Assembly (NCBI RefSeq): GCF_003752505.1
Contig: NZ_RKHO01000001.1
Coordinates: 620,001 to 684,000, forward strand
Length of the DNA: 64,000 nt
Reading direction: 5' to 3'
Origin: Nocardioides aurantiacus
GTDB taxonomy: Bacteria; Actinomycetota; Actinomycetes; Propionibacteriales; Nocardioidaceae
Part shown: piece by piece, positions 31,308-40,046 of the stretch
Numbering within the stretch: position 1 is the first letter of the stretch
How the letters are laid out: each line of letters begins with the position of its first letter
Program-made: the position numbers and the translations under genes
Notes under the pieces: generated by a model
The model's database searches: none
The model's input: only the letters and a program-made list of their open reading frames with translations
What the model was told of the DNA's origin: nothing

Positions 31308-33026
31308 CTAGATGCCGAAGGTGGCGCGCGGGTAGGCCGCCTCCACGTCGGTGATGACGTTGACCAGGTAGGGCACGTCGGCGGCGAACGCGCGGTCCAG
31401 CGCCGGGCCGATCTGGCGGGGATCGGTCACGGTCTCGCCGGCACCGCCCAGGGCCTTCACGACGTCGTCGTAGCGCGTCTGCGGGTTGAGGTCGGCCGCC
31501 ACGTCGTAGCCGTAGAGCATCTGCATCGGGCCCTTCTCCAGGCCCCAGGCGGAGTTGTTGCCGCAGACCATCACCACCGGCAGGTCGTGGCGGACCAGGG
31601 TGTCGACGTCCATCAGCGACATGCCCGCCGCGCCGTCGCCGTAGAGCAGCACGACCTGGGCCGAGGGCCGCACCAGGCGGGCGGCCATCGCCGAGCCGAG
31701 GCCCGCGCCGAGGCAGCCGTAGGGGCCGGGGTCCAGCCAGCCGCCGGGACGCTGCGGCTCGACGTACTTGCCGGCGAAGGAGACGAAGTCGCCGCCGTCG
31801 CCGACCACGACCGCGTCGTCGGCGAGGCGGGGCACCAGCTCGCCGTAGATGCGGGCCGGGTGGATCGGGTCGGCCTCGGCCGAGAGCAGGGCCGCGTCGC
31901 GCTCGGCGGCCGCCTTGACGGTGTCCTGGAGCTCGGTGACCCAGCCCGACCAGTCGGGCCTGCGCGAGAGCGCCGCGATGCCGTCGCGGACGCCGTCGAG
32001 CACGAGCGTGAGGTCGCCCGCGGCGGAGGCCGCGAGGTCGGCGTGGGCGCTGAGCTGGCCGGGGGAGTCGGCGAGGTGGACGACGCGGGCGGGGGTGGCG
32101 CCCTCCTTCCCGCCGAAGACGCCGTAGCCGAGCCGGAAGTCGAGGGGGGTGCCGACGACCACGACGAGGTCGGCGCCGTTGAACGCGGCGCCACGGGCCT
32201 TGGTGACCAGCAGCGGGTGACCGCCGGGCACGAGCCCGCGGCCCATGCCGTTGGTGATCGTGGGCAGCCCGGCCTCGGTGACCAGCCGCAGCGCGGCCTC
32301 CTCGGCGCCGTCGGCCCAGACGTCGGTGCCGAGCACCAGCACCGGCCGACGGGCCTCGCCCAGCAGCGTCGCCACCCGCCGCACCGCGTCGCCGTCGGGC
32401 TCCTGGCGGTGCCGCAGGCCGACGGTCGGTCGCTGCGTGGAAGTGGTCTCGAAGAAGGCGTCCATCGGCACGTCGACGAAGACCGGGCCGCGGTGGGAGG
32501 AACCGGCGACGGTGAACGCCTCGTCGATCCCGGCGGCGACCTCGCCGGCCTCGTGGATCGTGCGGGCCAGCTTGGAGACGGGCGCCAGGATCGGCGGCTG
32601 GTCGAGCTCCTGCAGCGAGCCGCTGCCCCAGCGGTTGGCGGGCGCCCGCCCGCCGACGACGACCAGCGGCGAGCCGCTGAACTGCGCCTGGGCGATCGCG
32701 CTGACCCCGTTGGTCACGCCCGGTCCGGCGGTCAGCACGGCCAGGCCGGGGGTGCGGGTGAGCTTGCCGGTCGCCTCCGCGGCGAACGCGGCCGTCTGCT
32801 CGTGGCGCACGTCGACGATGCGCATCGGGGGGTCGGCGGTCACCGCGCCGTCGTACATCGGGAAGACGTGGGCGCCGGAGAGGGTGAACATGGTCTGCAC
32901 GCCGTGGGCGCGGGCCACCGCGACGGCGTGCTGCCCGGAGTGGGCCTCGACCGGTCCCGACCCGGCGCTGCCGCCGGCGGTGTCGGTGTCGCTGGCGGCG
33001 GGGGTCTGGTCCGGGGCCTGGGTCAT
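31308..33026 (-). CDS. acetolactate synthase-like thiamine-diphosphate enzyme (IlvG type)
   Basis: The product has 572 residues. The N-terminal PYR domain has the cofactor-activating Glu in VRHEQTAAFAAE. The central FAD/CoA-like domain contains NGMGRGLVPGGHPLL. The C-terminal PP domain has YGDGAAGMSLMDVDTLVRHDLPVVMVCGNN, the GDG-NN diphosphate-Mg signature. It resembles mycobacterial IlvG (Rv1820) rather than the IlvB catalytic chain, and no small regulatory subunit gene is adjacent. So a true role in branched-chain amino acid synthesis is unsure; 2-hydroxyacyl lyase-type chemistry is an alternative. Confidence 0.82.
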   Translation of the reverse strand: MTQAPDQTPAASDTDTAGGSAGSGPVEAHSGQHAVAVARAHGVQTMFTLSGAHVFPMYDGAVTADPPMRIVDVRHEQTAAFAAEATGKLTRTPGLAVLTAGPGVTNGVSAIAQAQFSGSPLVVVGGRAPANRWGSGSLQELDQPPILAPVSKLARTIHEAGEVAAGIDEAFTVAGSSHRGPVFVDVPMDAFFETTSTQRPTVGLRHRQEPDGDAVRRVATLLGEARRPVLVLGTDVWADGAEEAALRLVTEAGLPTITNGMGRGLVPGGHPLLVTKARGAAFNGADLVVVVGTPLDFRLGYGVFGGKEGATPARVVHLADSPGQLSAHADLAASAAGDLTLVLDGVRDGIAALSRRPDWSGWVTELQDTVKAAAERDAALLSAEADPIHPARIYGELVPRLADDAVVVGDGGDFVSFAGKYVEPQRPGGWLDPGPYGCLGAGLGSAMAARLVRPSAQVVLLYGDGAAGMSLMDVDTLVRHDLPVVMVCGNNSAWGLEKGPMQMLYGYDVAADLNPQTRYDDVVKALGGAGETVTDPRQIGPALDRAFAADVPYLVNVITDVEAAYPRATFGI

Positions 33027-33039
33027 GCGGGCGACAGTA
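33024..33039 (-). promoter_or_regulatory. leaderless promoter of TPP enzyme gene
   Basis: Minus-strand TACTGT (33039-33034) is 7 bases before ATG 33026. Confidence 0.5.
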
Positions 33040-33050
33040 GCGGCTGTCCC

Positions 33051-33065
33051 TACCCTGGTCAGGTG
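33051..33065 (+). promoter_or_regulatory. leaderless promoter of pdtaS
   Basis: TACCCT (33051-33056) is 6 bases before GTG 33063. It sits back to back with the promoter of the divergent gene. Confidence 0.5.
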
Positions 33066-34556
33066 CCCTCGCTCCAGGCCCTCGCGCGTGACCGGACCGC
33101 CCTCGGCGCCGACGACGTCGCATGGCTCTCGCTGCTGGTCGCGGACTGGCAGATCATCGCCGACCTCTCCTTCGCCGACCTCGTGCTCTGGCTCCCGGCG
33201 ACCGACGGCACCGGCTACTGGGCGGGAGCCCAGATGCGGCCCACGACCGGCCCCACGGCGTACGTCGACGACCTGGTGGGCAGCTTCCTGCCCGTCGGCC
33301 GCCGTCCCCTGGTCGACGAGGCGCTGCGCGACGGTCGGATCGCCCGGGAGGGCGACCCCGAGTGGCGCGACGACGTGCCGGTGCGGGTCGAGGCCATCCC
33401 GGTGCGCCGCGACGGCCGGCTGATCGCCGTGGTCGGGCGCCACACCAACCTCCAGGGCGTGCGTACGCCGAGCCGGCTGGAGCTGTCCTACCTGCAGACC
33501 GCCACCGAGCTGTCGCAGATGATCGCGCAGGGCAGCTTCCCCTTCCCCGGCGACCGCTCCGACCACGCCGACACCCCTCGCGTGGGCGACGGCTTCATCC
33601 GGGTGGACGCCGAGGGGGCCGTCACCTACGCCAGCCCCAACGCGCTCTCGGTCTACCGCCGGCTCGGGCTGACCGGCGACCTGGCCGGGCAGCCGCTGGC
33701 CGGCCTCACCCGCGAGCTGGTCCCGCCGGCGATGCGGCCCGACGAGGAGACGATCAGCGCGGTCCTCGGCGGGCTGAGCCCCCGTGACACCGAGATCGGC
33801 AACGGTCAGGCGACCGTCATCGTGCGGGCGCTGCCGCTGCTGCCGGGCGGGGAGCGGACGGGCGCGCTGGTGCTGCTGCGCGACGTCACCGAGCTGCGCC
33901 GGCGCGACCGCGAGCTGGTCACCAAGGACGCGACCATCCGCGAGATCCACCACCGGGTGAAGAACAACCTGCAGACCGTCGCCGCGCTGCTGCGGCTGCA
34001 GGCGCGCCGGATCCGGGTCCCGGAGGGCCGGGTGGCCCTGGAGGAGGCCGTACGCCGCGTCGGCGCCATCGCCGTCGTCCACGAGACGCTGAGCCAGGCG
34101 TTCGACGAGTCCGTCGACTTCGACGACGTCACCGACCGGCTCACCCGGCTGGTCACCGACGTCGGCACCTCGGGCGGGGCGGTGACGGCCCGGCGGGTCG
34201 GGTCGTTCGGCTCCATCGGCTCCGACGCCGCGACCCCGCTGGCGATGGTGTTCACCGAGCTGCTGCAGAACGCCGTGGAGCACGCCTTCGCCTCGCGCGA
34301 CGGCAGTGGTCAGCGCGGCACCGTCGAGGTGCGCTGTGCGAGGGACGTCGACGCGCTGGAGATGGTCGTCGAGGACGACGGGATCGGGCTGCCCGACGGG
34401 TTCGCGCTCGAGTCCTCGGCCAGCCTGGGGCTCTCGATCGTCAGCACGCTGGTCGCGGAGGTCGGCGGCACCATCGCGCTGGGACGCCGCGACGACGGAC
34501 CGGGCACGCGGGTCGTCGTGCGCGTGCCGTCCGTGGTGCCGCCCGCGGGGCGGTGA
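33063..34556 (+). CDS. pdtaS: cytosolic sensor histidine kinase PdtaS
   Basis: The product has 497 residues, no TM helix. A GAF-like domain (about 1-145), a PAS domain (about 175-275), a HisKA_2 dimerisation helix with phospho-acceptor in REIHHRVKNNLQTVAALLRL (about His296) and a HATPase_c domain (LLQNAVEHAF N-box; VEDDGIGLPDG G1-box; GLSIVSTLV) are in order. This is the PdtaS architecture, whose partner PdtaR is an RNA-binding antiterminator. Next to whiB1 as in mycobacteria. No pdtaR is in this window. Confidence 0.92.
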   Translation: MPSLQALARDRTALGADDVAWLSLLVADWQIIADLSFADLVLWLPATDGTGYWAGAQMRPTTGPTAYVDDLVGSFLPVGRRPLVDEALRDGRIAREGDPEWRDDVPVRVEAIPVRRDGRLIAVVGRHTNLQGVRTPSRLELSYLQTATELSQMIAQGSFPFPGDRSDHADTPRVGDGFIRVDAEGAVTYASPNALSVYRRLGLTGDLAGQPLAGLTRELVPPAMRPDEETISAVLGGLSPRDTEIGNGQATVIVRALPLLPGGERTGALVLLRDVTELRRRDRELVTKDATIREIHHRVKNNLQTVAALLRLQARRIRVPEGRVALEEAVRRVGAIAVVHETLSQAFDESVDFDDVTDRLTRLVTDVGTSGGAVTARRVGSFGSIGSDAATPLAMVFTELLQNAVEHAFASRDGSGQRGTVEVRCARDVDALEMVVEDDGIGLPDGFALESSASLGLSIVSTLVAEVGGTIALGRRDDGPGTRVVVRVPSVVPPAGR

Positions 34557-34578
34557 GCCCAGGGAGAGGGGGGTCTGC

Positions 34579-34830
34579 TCAGGCGGTGCGGACCCGGCTG
34601 CGGGCGTTGCGGCGCTTCAGCGCGCGACGCTCGTCCTCGCTGAGACCACCCCACACGCCGTGGTCCTGCCCCGCCTCGAGTGCCCACGCGAGGCACTGCT
34701 CGCGCACGTCGCAGCGTCGACACACCTGCTTGGCCTCCTCGATCTGCATGATCGCGGGACCCGTGTTGCCGATGGGGAAGAACAGTTCCGGGTCCTCGTC
34801 GAGGCATGCGGAACGGTGACGCCAATCCAT
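34579..34830 (-). CDS. whiB1: iron-sulfur transcription factor WhiB1
   Basis: The product has 83 residues. The four cluster Cys are at positions 9, 37, 40 and 46, followed by the GVWGGLSEDERRALKRR turn and basic DNA-binding tail. Spacing and the start MDWRHRSACLDEDPELFFP match WhiB1, the essential NO-sensitive partner of sigma A. It is convergent with pdtaS, 22 bases away. A 5' region of about 120 bases contains a dyad (34856-34871). Confidence 0.95.
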   Translation of the reverse strand: MDWRHRSACLDEDPELFFPIGNTGPAIMQIEEAKQVCRRCDVREQCLAWALEAGQDHGVWGGLSEDERRALKRRNARSRVRTA

Positions 34831-34855
34831 GGGTGAGGAAGTCCTCCGGGTACGT

Positions 34856-34871
34856 GTGGAACGAAGTCCAC
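34856..34871. promoter_or_regulatory. possible CRP-like dyad upstream of whiB1
   Basis: GTGGA, 6 bases, TCCAC forms a perfect dyad 26 bases before the whiB1 start. Actinobacterial CRP sites are GTGA-N6-TCAC-like and mycobacterial whiB1 is CRP-controlled, but each half differs from consensus at one base. Confidence 0.3.
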
Positions 34872-35017
34872 GCTTGTGTCCCGGCCAACAGTAGATGGGG
34901 AGGTCGGGGGAGCGCGCCGATCAGGTCGTGAAAAAACGCACGAGCTCGATCGTTGCAACTTCGTTGCCCGAGCACAACCCCGCCCGACGGTCAGGTGGGT
35001 CACAGGCAGTGACGGAA

Positions 35018-35032
35018 TAGGCTCGCCGGGTG
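35018..35032 (+). promoter_or_regulatory. leaderless promoter of membrane protein gene
   Basis: TAGGCT (35018-35023) is 6 bases before GTG 35030. Confidence 0.5.
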
Positions 35033-35464
35033 AGCCCAGCACCCGGTCGCGACGCCGACGAGCCCGACCCGACCACCCGGTCGCCGTACTCCGTCCACGG
35101 CACGCCGGCCCCCCTCGCCGCCGCCGCGGGCCTCACCTTCGTGCAGGCGCTGCTGGTCATCCTGTTCGGCGTCGCCGAGCTGGTCAGCGTCGACCGGGAG
35201 CGCCTGGTCCTCGGGATCACCACGACCCTGTTCTTCATCCTCTTCGGCGGCACGCTGGCGCTGTGCGCCTGGGGCCTGAACGCCATCCGCCCCTGGGCCC
35301 GCGGCCCGGTGCTGCTCGCCCAGCTCGTCTGGATCGGTCTGGCCTGGAGCTTCCGCGGCTTCTGGCCGGTCGCCCTGCTCCTGGTGGTCTCCGCCGCGGT
35401 CGTCCTCGCCGGCCTGCTGCACCCCCGCTCCATCGACGCCCTCGAGTCCGCCCGGGGCGATTGA
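35030..35464 (+). CDS. small integral membrane protein
   Basis: The product has 144 residues with a 30-residue polar N-terminus and four hydrophobic helices (about 30-50, 60-82, 92-107, 112-130). The pattern AAAAGLTFVQALLVILFGVAEL then LFFILFGGTLALCAWGL and ARGPVLLAQLVWIGLAWSFRGFWPVALLLVVSA is common in actinobacterial proteins of unknown function. No motif gives a role. It lies alone between whiB1 (divergent) and sigF (convergent). Confidence 0.7.
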   Translation: MSPAPGRDADEPDPTTRSPYSVHGTPAPLAAAAGLTFVQALLVILFGVAELVSVDRERLVLGITTTLFFILFGGTLALCAWGLNAIRPWARGPVLLAQLVWIGLAWSFRGFWPVALLLVVSAAVVLAGLLHPRSIDALESARGD

Positions 35465-35495
35465 CCACCTCTGGCCGAGTGACCGTCGCGCAGGG

Positions 35496-36317
35496 TCAGC
35501 CGACCTCGCGCATCTCGGTGCGCAGGTGGTCCAGGGTGCGGGAGAGCAACCGGGAGACGTGCATCTGCGAGACGCCGATCTCCGCGGCGATCTGCGACTG
35601 GGTCATGCCGCGGAAGAAGCGCAGCAGCAGGATCCGGCGCTCCCGGGCGGGCAGGGTCTCGATCAACGGCTTGATGGACTCGCGGATCTCGACGTGGGCG
35701 AGGCCCTCGTCGTCCTCGCCCAGGGTGTCGAGCATCGAGCCGGGGGAGTCCTCGGCGTCGTCGCCGGCGTCGAGGGAGAGGGTGGCGTAGGCGTTCGCCG
35801 ACTCCAGGCCCTCGAGCACCTCCTCGACCTCCACGCCCAGGCGCGCCGCGAGCTCGGCGGCGGTGGGGGAGCGGCCCAGCTCCTGCGACAGGTCGGCCGA
35901 GGCCTTGCCGATCGACATCCGCAGCTCCTGCAGCCGCCGCGGGACCCGGATGGCCCAGCCCTTGTCGCGGAAGTGGCGCTTGATCTCGCCCAGGATCGTC
36001 GGGGTGGCGTACGTCGAGAACTCGACCCCACGCTCGTCGTCGAAACGGTCGACGGCCTTGATCAGCCCGATCGTGCCGACCTGCATCAGGTCGTCGAAGG
36101 GCTCGCCCCGGTTGAGGAAGCGGCGGGCGCAGTGCTCGACGAGCGGGAGGTGCAGCCGCACCAGGTCGTCACGGTGCGTACGCCGCTCCGGGCTGCCCTC
36201 GGCCAGCGTGTGCAGCTCGGCGAAGAGCGCGTGGCTGCGGGACTTGGTCTCGGCGGGGGTCAGCTGCGGACCGTGGACACGCCAGGGCGTGCTGGGCGTG
36301 CCCGTCACGCCGCCCAC
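35496..36317 (-). CDS. sigF: general stress sigma factor SigF/SigB type
   Basis: The product has 273 residues. Regions 2 (LVRLHLPLVEHCARRFLNRGEPFDDLMQVG and DDERGVEFSTYATPTILGEIKRHFRDKGW), 3 (RVPRRLQELRMSIGKASADLSQELGRSPTAAELAARLGV) and 4 (SQSQIAAEIGVSQMHVSRLLSR-like HTH) are present, region 1 is absent. This is the SigB/F/G group. It starts 3 bases after the anti-sigma gene's stop and is thus co-expressed with it. Confidence 0.93.
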   Translation of the reverse strand: MGGVTGTPSTPWRVHGPQLTPAETKSRSHALFAELHTLAEGSPERRTHRDDLVRLHLPLVEHCARRFLNRGEPFDDLMQVGTIGLIKAVDRFDDERGVEFSTYATPTILGEIKRHFRDKGWAIRVPRRLQELRMSIGKASADLSQELGRSPTAAELAARLGVEVEEVLEGLESANAYATLSLDAGDDAEDSPGSMLDTLGEDDEGLAHVEIRESIKPLIETLPARERRILLLRFFRGMTQSQIAAEIGVSQMHVSRLLSRTLDHLRTEMREVG

Positions 36318-36320
36318 GGA

Positions 36321-36701
36321 TCAGGCCGCGATGCTGGAGCGGACGGTGAAGGTGAGCCAGAGCCGGTCGCCGTCGCGGCGGGTGCGCACGTCGCTGGTCA
36401 GCGCGGTCAGCACCTGCCAGCCGAAGCTGTCGGAGTCGGGCTCGGCGCGACGGCGCGCGTCGGCGCTGATGGAGACCTCGATCGACCCGTCGCTGAGGTC
36501 GTACGACGCGTGCAGGTCACCGCCGGGGTCGGCGTCCTCCAGGACCAGCCCGCAGGCCTCGCCGACGGCCATCCGCAGGTCCTCGATGTCGTCGAGGGTG
36601 AAGTCGAGGCGGGCCGCCAGGCCGGCCGTGGTCATGCGCAGCACGGCGACGAAGGCGCTCTCCGCCGGCAGGCGCAGCTCGACGTCGGGTCTGGTGCTCA
36701 C
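36321..36701 (-). CDS. RsbW-like anti-sigma serine kinase
   Basis: The product has 126 residues from GTG 36701, with GGAGGA 5 bases before it. The HATPase_c-like core is visible: LDDIEDLRMAVGEACGLVL (N-box with the catalytic Glu position) and a short GHKL C-terminus (LWLTFTV). The canonical G-boxes are weak, as in SigF-specific RsbW/UsfX. It should bind and silence the SigF-like factor encoded immediately downstream. No anti-anti-sigma gene is adjacent. Confidence 0.85.
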   Translation of the reverse strand: MSTRPDVELRLPAESAFVAVLRMTTAGLAARLDFTLDDIEDLRMAVGEACGLVLEDADPGGDLHASYDLSDGSIEVSISADARRRAEPDSDSFGWQVLTALTSDVRTRRDGDRLWLTFTVRSSIAA

Positions 36702-36769
36702 AGGAATCCTCCGAGGGGTGTGGGCTCACAGTAGACGCAGGCGCTCGTCTGCGCGGGAACAGGGGAAGA

Positions 36770-36803
36770 CTCGACCCCCGAGTCGTCGGACTCGGGGGTC
36801 GAG
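36770..36803 (-). terminator. terminator of sodN
   Basis: CTCGACCCCCGAGTC (36770-36784) pairs perfectly with GACTCGGGGGTCGAG (36789-36803) across GTCG. On the minus strand the hairpin follows the sodN stop by 31 bases and is followed by TCTTCC. Confidence 0.75.
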
Positions 36804-36834
36804 GTGGGAGCAGGCGAAGCAGCCTGGGCTGCGT

Positions 36835-37236
36835 TCAGGCCTTCTTGGTCTCCCAGAAGATCTCGGCGATCTCGTCGATCTTGGCGAGCAGCTGGTCGGC
36901 CACGCCCTCGTCGAGCTCGCCCTTGGTGCCGCTGGCGCCGGCGAGCTTGGTGGCCTCGTTCACCAGCTGGTGCAGCTGGGGGTACTTCTCGAAGTGCGGG
37001 GGCTTGAAGTAGTCGGTCCACAGCACCCACAGGTGGTGCTTGACCAGCTCCGAGCGCTGCTCCTTGATCAGGATGGCGCGGGTGCGGAAGTCGGGGTCGT
37101 CGTTGTCGGCGACCTTGGCGATGACCGCCTTGATCGACTCGGCCTCGATGCGGGCCTGCGCGGGGTCGTAGACGCCGCACGGGAGGTCGCAGTGTGCGGA
37201 GACCTCGACGGTGGGGGCGAAGAGCTTGGTGAACAT
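36835..37236 (-). CDS. sodN: nickel superoxide dismutase precursor
   Basis: The product has 133 residues. After a 14-residue propeptide the mature enzyme starts HCDLPCGVYDP, the nickel-hook with His1, Cys2 and Cys6 as ligands. The remaining four-helix bundle (KHHLWVLWTDYFKPPHFEKYP) matches NiSOD. It disproportionates superoxide. It needs cleavage by the SodX peptidase encoded divergently at 37385. AGAGGAA precedes the ATG. Confidence 0.97.
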   Translation of the reverse strand: MFTKLFAPTVEVSAHCDLPCGVYDPAQARIEAESIKAVIAKVADNDDPDFRTRAILIKEQRSELVKHHLWVLWTDYFKPPHFEKYPQLHQLVNEATKLAGASGTKGELDEGVADQLLAKIDEIAEIFWETKKA

Positions 37237-37301
37237 GCAGTGTTCCTCTCACGTGGGACCTGTGGGCCGGTCGCGTGACGCCTCGCCGGCCGTGGCTTGC
37301 G

Positions 37302-37307
37302 ACACTA
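37302..37307 (-). promoter_or_regulatory. possible -10 of sodN
   Basis: Minus-strand TAGTGT (37307-37302) would give a 5' leader of about 60 bases including AGAGGAA. Nickel-responsive (Nur) control is usual for sodN, but I find no clear Nur box. Confidence 0.3.
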
Positions 37308-37384
37308 CTCCGGGCGGCGTACGTCGGCCCTGGAGGTACCCGAGGGGGTCGGAGTTGAATCACCGCACGCCCCGACCGTGGGGC

Positions 37385-37687
37385 ATGGCCCTGGTGCGCG
37401 GCCGCTCGATGGAGCCGACGCTGCGCGACGGCGACCGCCTCCTGGTGCGGTACGCCGGGCCGGCGCGGGCCGGCGACGTGGCGGTGGTGCGCTTCGCCGA
37501 CGGCGTGGTCGCGGTGAAGCGGCTCGACCACCACGGCGCCGACGGCTGGTGGGTGGCCCGCGACAACCCGGTGGAGGGGCGCGACTCCTGGTCGGCCGGC
37601 GCGGTGGCCGACGTCGACGTGCTCGCCCGCGTGGTGGGGCGGCTGTGGCCCCGGCCGGGCCGGCTCGGGGGACCGCCCGAGCGGTGA
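37385..37687 (+). CDS. sodX: SodX-type signal peptidase-like protease for NiSOD maturation
   Basis: From ATG 37385 the product has 100 residues. The serine motif is VRGRSMEPTLRDGDRLLVR and the Lys motif is VVAVKRLDHH, the S24/S26 Ser-Lys dyad. GWWVARDNPVEGRDSW is the conserved third box. It should remove the sodN propeptide. A TTG at 37355, with GAGGGGG 7 bases ahead, would add 10 residues and fits related proteins better at the N-terminus, so the start is uncertain. Divergent from sodN. Confidence 0.85.
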   Translation: MALVRGRSMEPTLRDGDRLLVRYAGPARAGDVAVVRFADGVVAVKRLDHHGADGWWVARDNPVEGRDSWSAGAVADVDVLARVVGRLWPRPGRLGGPPER

Positions 37688-37848
37688 GGCCCGGGTCACA
37701 CGGCGTTGGGTGGCCGAGCGGGCTGTGTGAGACTGAGGGCGGGTCACCCCCCACCGTGCGCGGATCCGCGGGCCTACACCGGCCGGCGTCGAACCGCCCC
37801 CGTCCCGCCACTTCGTCTCCTCGACCTGCCCAAGGACGGCCCCAACTC

Positions 37849-39057
37849 ATGGTTGCACCGGAGCTCATGCCAGACCTCGCCCCCCAGACCCAGAACCCCC
37901 ACGCGGGCGATCCCGTCTTCGACCTCCACGTCGGCGGCAAGATGGAGATCTCCTCGCGCGTCGCCCTCTCCGGCCCCGAGGAGCTCTCGATGGCCTACAC
38001 CCCGGGCGTGGCCCGGGTGTGCCAGGCGATCGCCGAGGACGCCTCGCTCGCCGACGACTACACCTGGGTCCCGAACACCGTGGCCGTGGTGACCGACGGC
38101 ACCGCCGTGCTCGGTCTCGGCGACATCGGCCCCCGCGCCGCGATGCCGGTGATGGAGGGCAAGGCGGTGCTCTTCAAGCAGTTCGGCGGCGTCGACGCCG
38201 TCCCGATCTGCCTCGACACCGTCGACGTCGACGAGATCGTCGAGACCGTGGTGCGGCTCGCCCCCAGCTTCGGGGGCATCAACCTCGAGGACATCTCGGC
38301 ACCGCGGTGCTTCGAGATCGAGGAGCGGCTCAAGCAGCGCCTCGACATCCCCGTCTTCCACGACGACCAGCACGGCACCGCGGTCGTGGTGCTGGCGGCG
38401 CTGGAGAACGCGCTGCGCCTGACCGGCCGGCTCATGGAGACCACGCGCGTCGTGGTCTCGGGCGCGGGGGCGGCCGGGGTGGCGGTCACCAAGATCCTGC
38501 TCGCCGCGGGCATCACCGACGTGGTGGTCACCGACCGCACCGGCGTGCTGCACAGCGGCCGGGAGGGCCTCAACGACTCCAAGGCCGCCCTGGCGCAGCT
38601 CACCGCGGACCGCACCGGTCGCACGGGCAGCTTCGCCGAGGCGCTCGACGGGGCCGACGTGTTCATCGGGCTGTCCGGCGGCACCGTCGCCGAGGAGCTG
38701 GTGGCGACCATGGCCGACGACGCGATCGTCTTCGGCCTGGCCAACCCGACCCCCGAGGTCCACCCCGACGTCGCCCACCGCCACGCCCGCATCGTGGCGA
38801 CGGGGCGCTCGGACTTCCCCAACCAGATCAACAACGTGCTGGCGTTCCCCGGCATCTTCCGGGGCGCCTTCGACGCCCGGGCGACGGCCATCACCGAGGG
38901 CATGAAGCTCGCGGCGGCCGACGCGCTGGCGGCACTGGTGGCCGACGAGGCGCGGGAGGACCTGATCATTCCCTCGCCCTTCGACCCGCGCGTCGGACCG
39001 GCCGTGGCGGCCGCCGTGGCCGCCGCCGCACGCAACGACGGCGTGGCCCGCCGGTAG
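37849..39057 (+). CDS. NAD(P)-dependent malic enzyme
   Basis: The product has 402 residues, the short bacterial type. [17 protein letters not shown] and [21 protein letters not shown] are the malic N domain with the catalytic Tyr and Lys region. [20 protein letters not shown] carries the metal-binding acidic residues. [18 protein letters not shown] is the dinucleotide fold. It decarboxylates malate to pyruvate. ATG 37849 has AAGGAC nearby; another ATG 6 codons later is possible. Confidence 0.93.
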   Translation: MVAPELMPDLAPQTQNPHAGDPVFDLHVGGKMEISSRVALSGPEELSMAYTPGVARVCQAIAEDASLADDYTWVPNTVAVVTDGTAVLGLGDIGPRAAMPVMEGKAVLFKQFGGVDAVPICLDTVDVDEIVETVVRLAPSFGGINLEDISAPRCFEIEERLKQRLDIPVFHDDQHGTAVVVLAALENALRLTGRLMETTRVVVSGAGAAGVAVTKILLAAGITDVVVTDRTGVLHSGREGLNDSKAALAQLTADRTGRTGSFAEALDGADVFIGLSGGTVAEELVATMADDAIVFGLANPTPEVHPDVAHRHARIVATGRSDFPNQINNVLAFPGIFRGAFDARATAITEGMKLAAADALAALVADEAREDLIIPSPFDPRVGPAVAAAVAAAARNDGVARR

Positions 39058-39064
39058 GCGTCGG

Positions 39065-39080
39065 TAGGGTCGGGCGCATG
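39065..39080 (+). promoter_or_regulatory. leaderless promoter of alcohol dehydrogenase-like gene
   Basis: TAGGGT (39065-39070) is 7 bases before ATG 39078. Confidence 0.5.
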
Positions 39081-40046
39081 TTCGCCGTCTACGCCGAGTC
39101 CTTCTCCTCCGACGACCCGCTGTCCGGCCTCGTGGTCGGTGAGCGGCCCGACCCCGAGGTCCCCGACGGGTGGACCACGGTCACCGTCAGGGCCGCGTCG
39201 CTCAACCACCACGACCTCTGGTCGCTGCGGGGCGTGGGGCTGCGCGAGGAGGCGCTGCCGATGATCCTCGGCTGCGACGCCGCCGGCATCGACGAGGACG
39301 GCAACGAGGTCGTCGTCCACGCGGTGATCAGCGCCCCGTCGTGGCAGGGCGACGAGACGCTCGACCCGAAGCGGTCGCTGCTGAGCGAGAAGCACCAGGG
39401 CACGCTGGCCGACCGGGTCGCCGTGCCCCGTCGCAACGTGGTGCCCAAGCCCGCCTCGCTCTCCTTCGAGGAGGCGGCGTGCCTGCCGACCGCGTGGCTC
39501 ACGGCCTACCGGATGCTCTTCACCCAGGGCGGGCTCACGGCGGGCGACACCGTGCTCGTGCAGGGCGCCGGCGGGGGCGTGGCCACCGCGGCCATCACGC
39601 TCGCCCGCGCCGCGGGCCTGAAGGTGCTGGCCACCAGCCGTGACGAGGGCAAGCGCGCGCGGGCGCTGGAGATCGGCGCCCACGAGGTCTTCGAGTCCGG
39701 CGCCCGCCTGCCCGTCAAGGTCGACGGCGTCATCGAGACCGTCGGTCGCGCCACCTGGTCGCACTCGATCCGGTCGCTGCGCCCCGGCGGCGTGCTGGTC
39801 GTCTCCGGCACCACCTCGGGCCCGAAGCTCGACGACGCCGAGCTGACCCGCATCTTCTTCCTCCAGCTGCGCGTCGTCGGCTCGACGATGGGCACCCGCA
39901 CCGAGCTGGCCAGCCTGGTCAACCTGCTGGACGCGAGCGGTGCCCGGCCGCTGGTCGACCGCGCCCTGCCGATGGAGCAGGCCCGCGACGGCTTCGCCGC
40001 CATGGCGCAGGGCGACCTGTTCGGCAAGATCGTCTTCACCCGGTGA
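39078..40046 (+). CDS. zinc-binding-type quinone/alcohol dehydrogenase (MDR family)
   Basis: The product has 322 residues. GroES-like fold with [28 protein letters not shown] (about 45-72) and a Rossmann fold with [25 protein letters not shown]. The structural-zinc cysteines are absent, so it is likely a zinc-free quinone oxidoreductase-type MDR protein using NADPH. It overlaps the SDR gene by 4 bases. Confidence 0.83.
   Translation: MFAVYAESFSSDDPLSGLVVGERPDPEVPDGWTTVTVRAASLNHHDLWSLRGVGLREEALPMILGCDAAGIDEDGNEVVVHAVISAPSWQGDETLDPKRSLLSEKHQGTLADRVAVPRRNVVPKPASLSFEEAACLPTAWLTAYRMLFTQGGLTAGDTVLVQGAGGGVATAAITLARAAGLKVLATSRDEGKRARALEIGAHEVFESGARLPVKVDGVIETVGRATWSHSIRSLRPGGVLVVSGTTSGPKLDDAELTRIFFLQLRVVGSTMGTRTELASLVNLLDASGARPLVDRALPMEQARDGFAAMAQGDLFGKIVFTR

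Noticed and set aside
31587-33062. Long plus-strand frame running into pdtaS from the opposite side of the TPP enzyme gene
   Set aside because: The upstream 490 codons mirror the minus-strand TPP gene. The pdtaS product starts at GTG 33063 after a leaderless promoter, where conserved sequence begins.
37237-37384. Nur (nickel repressor) operator between sodN and sodX
   Set aside because: Only a single TTGCGA-like half site is visible near 37298; a proper paired site could not be found.
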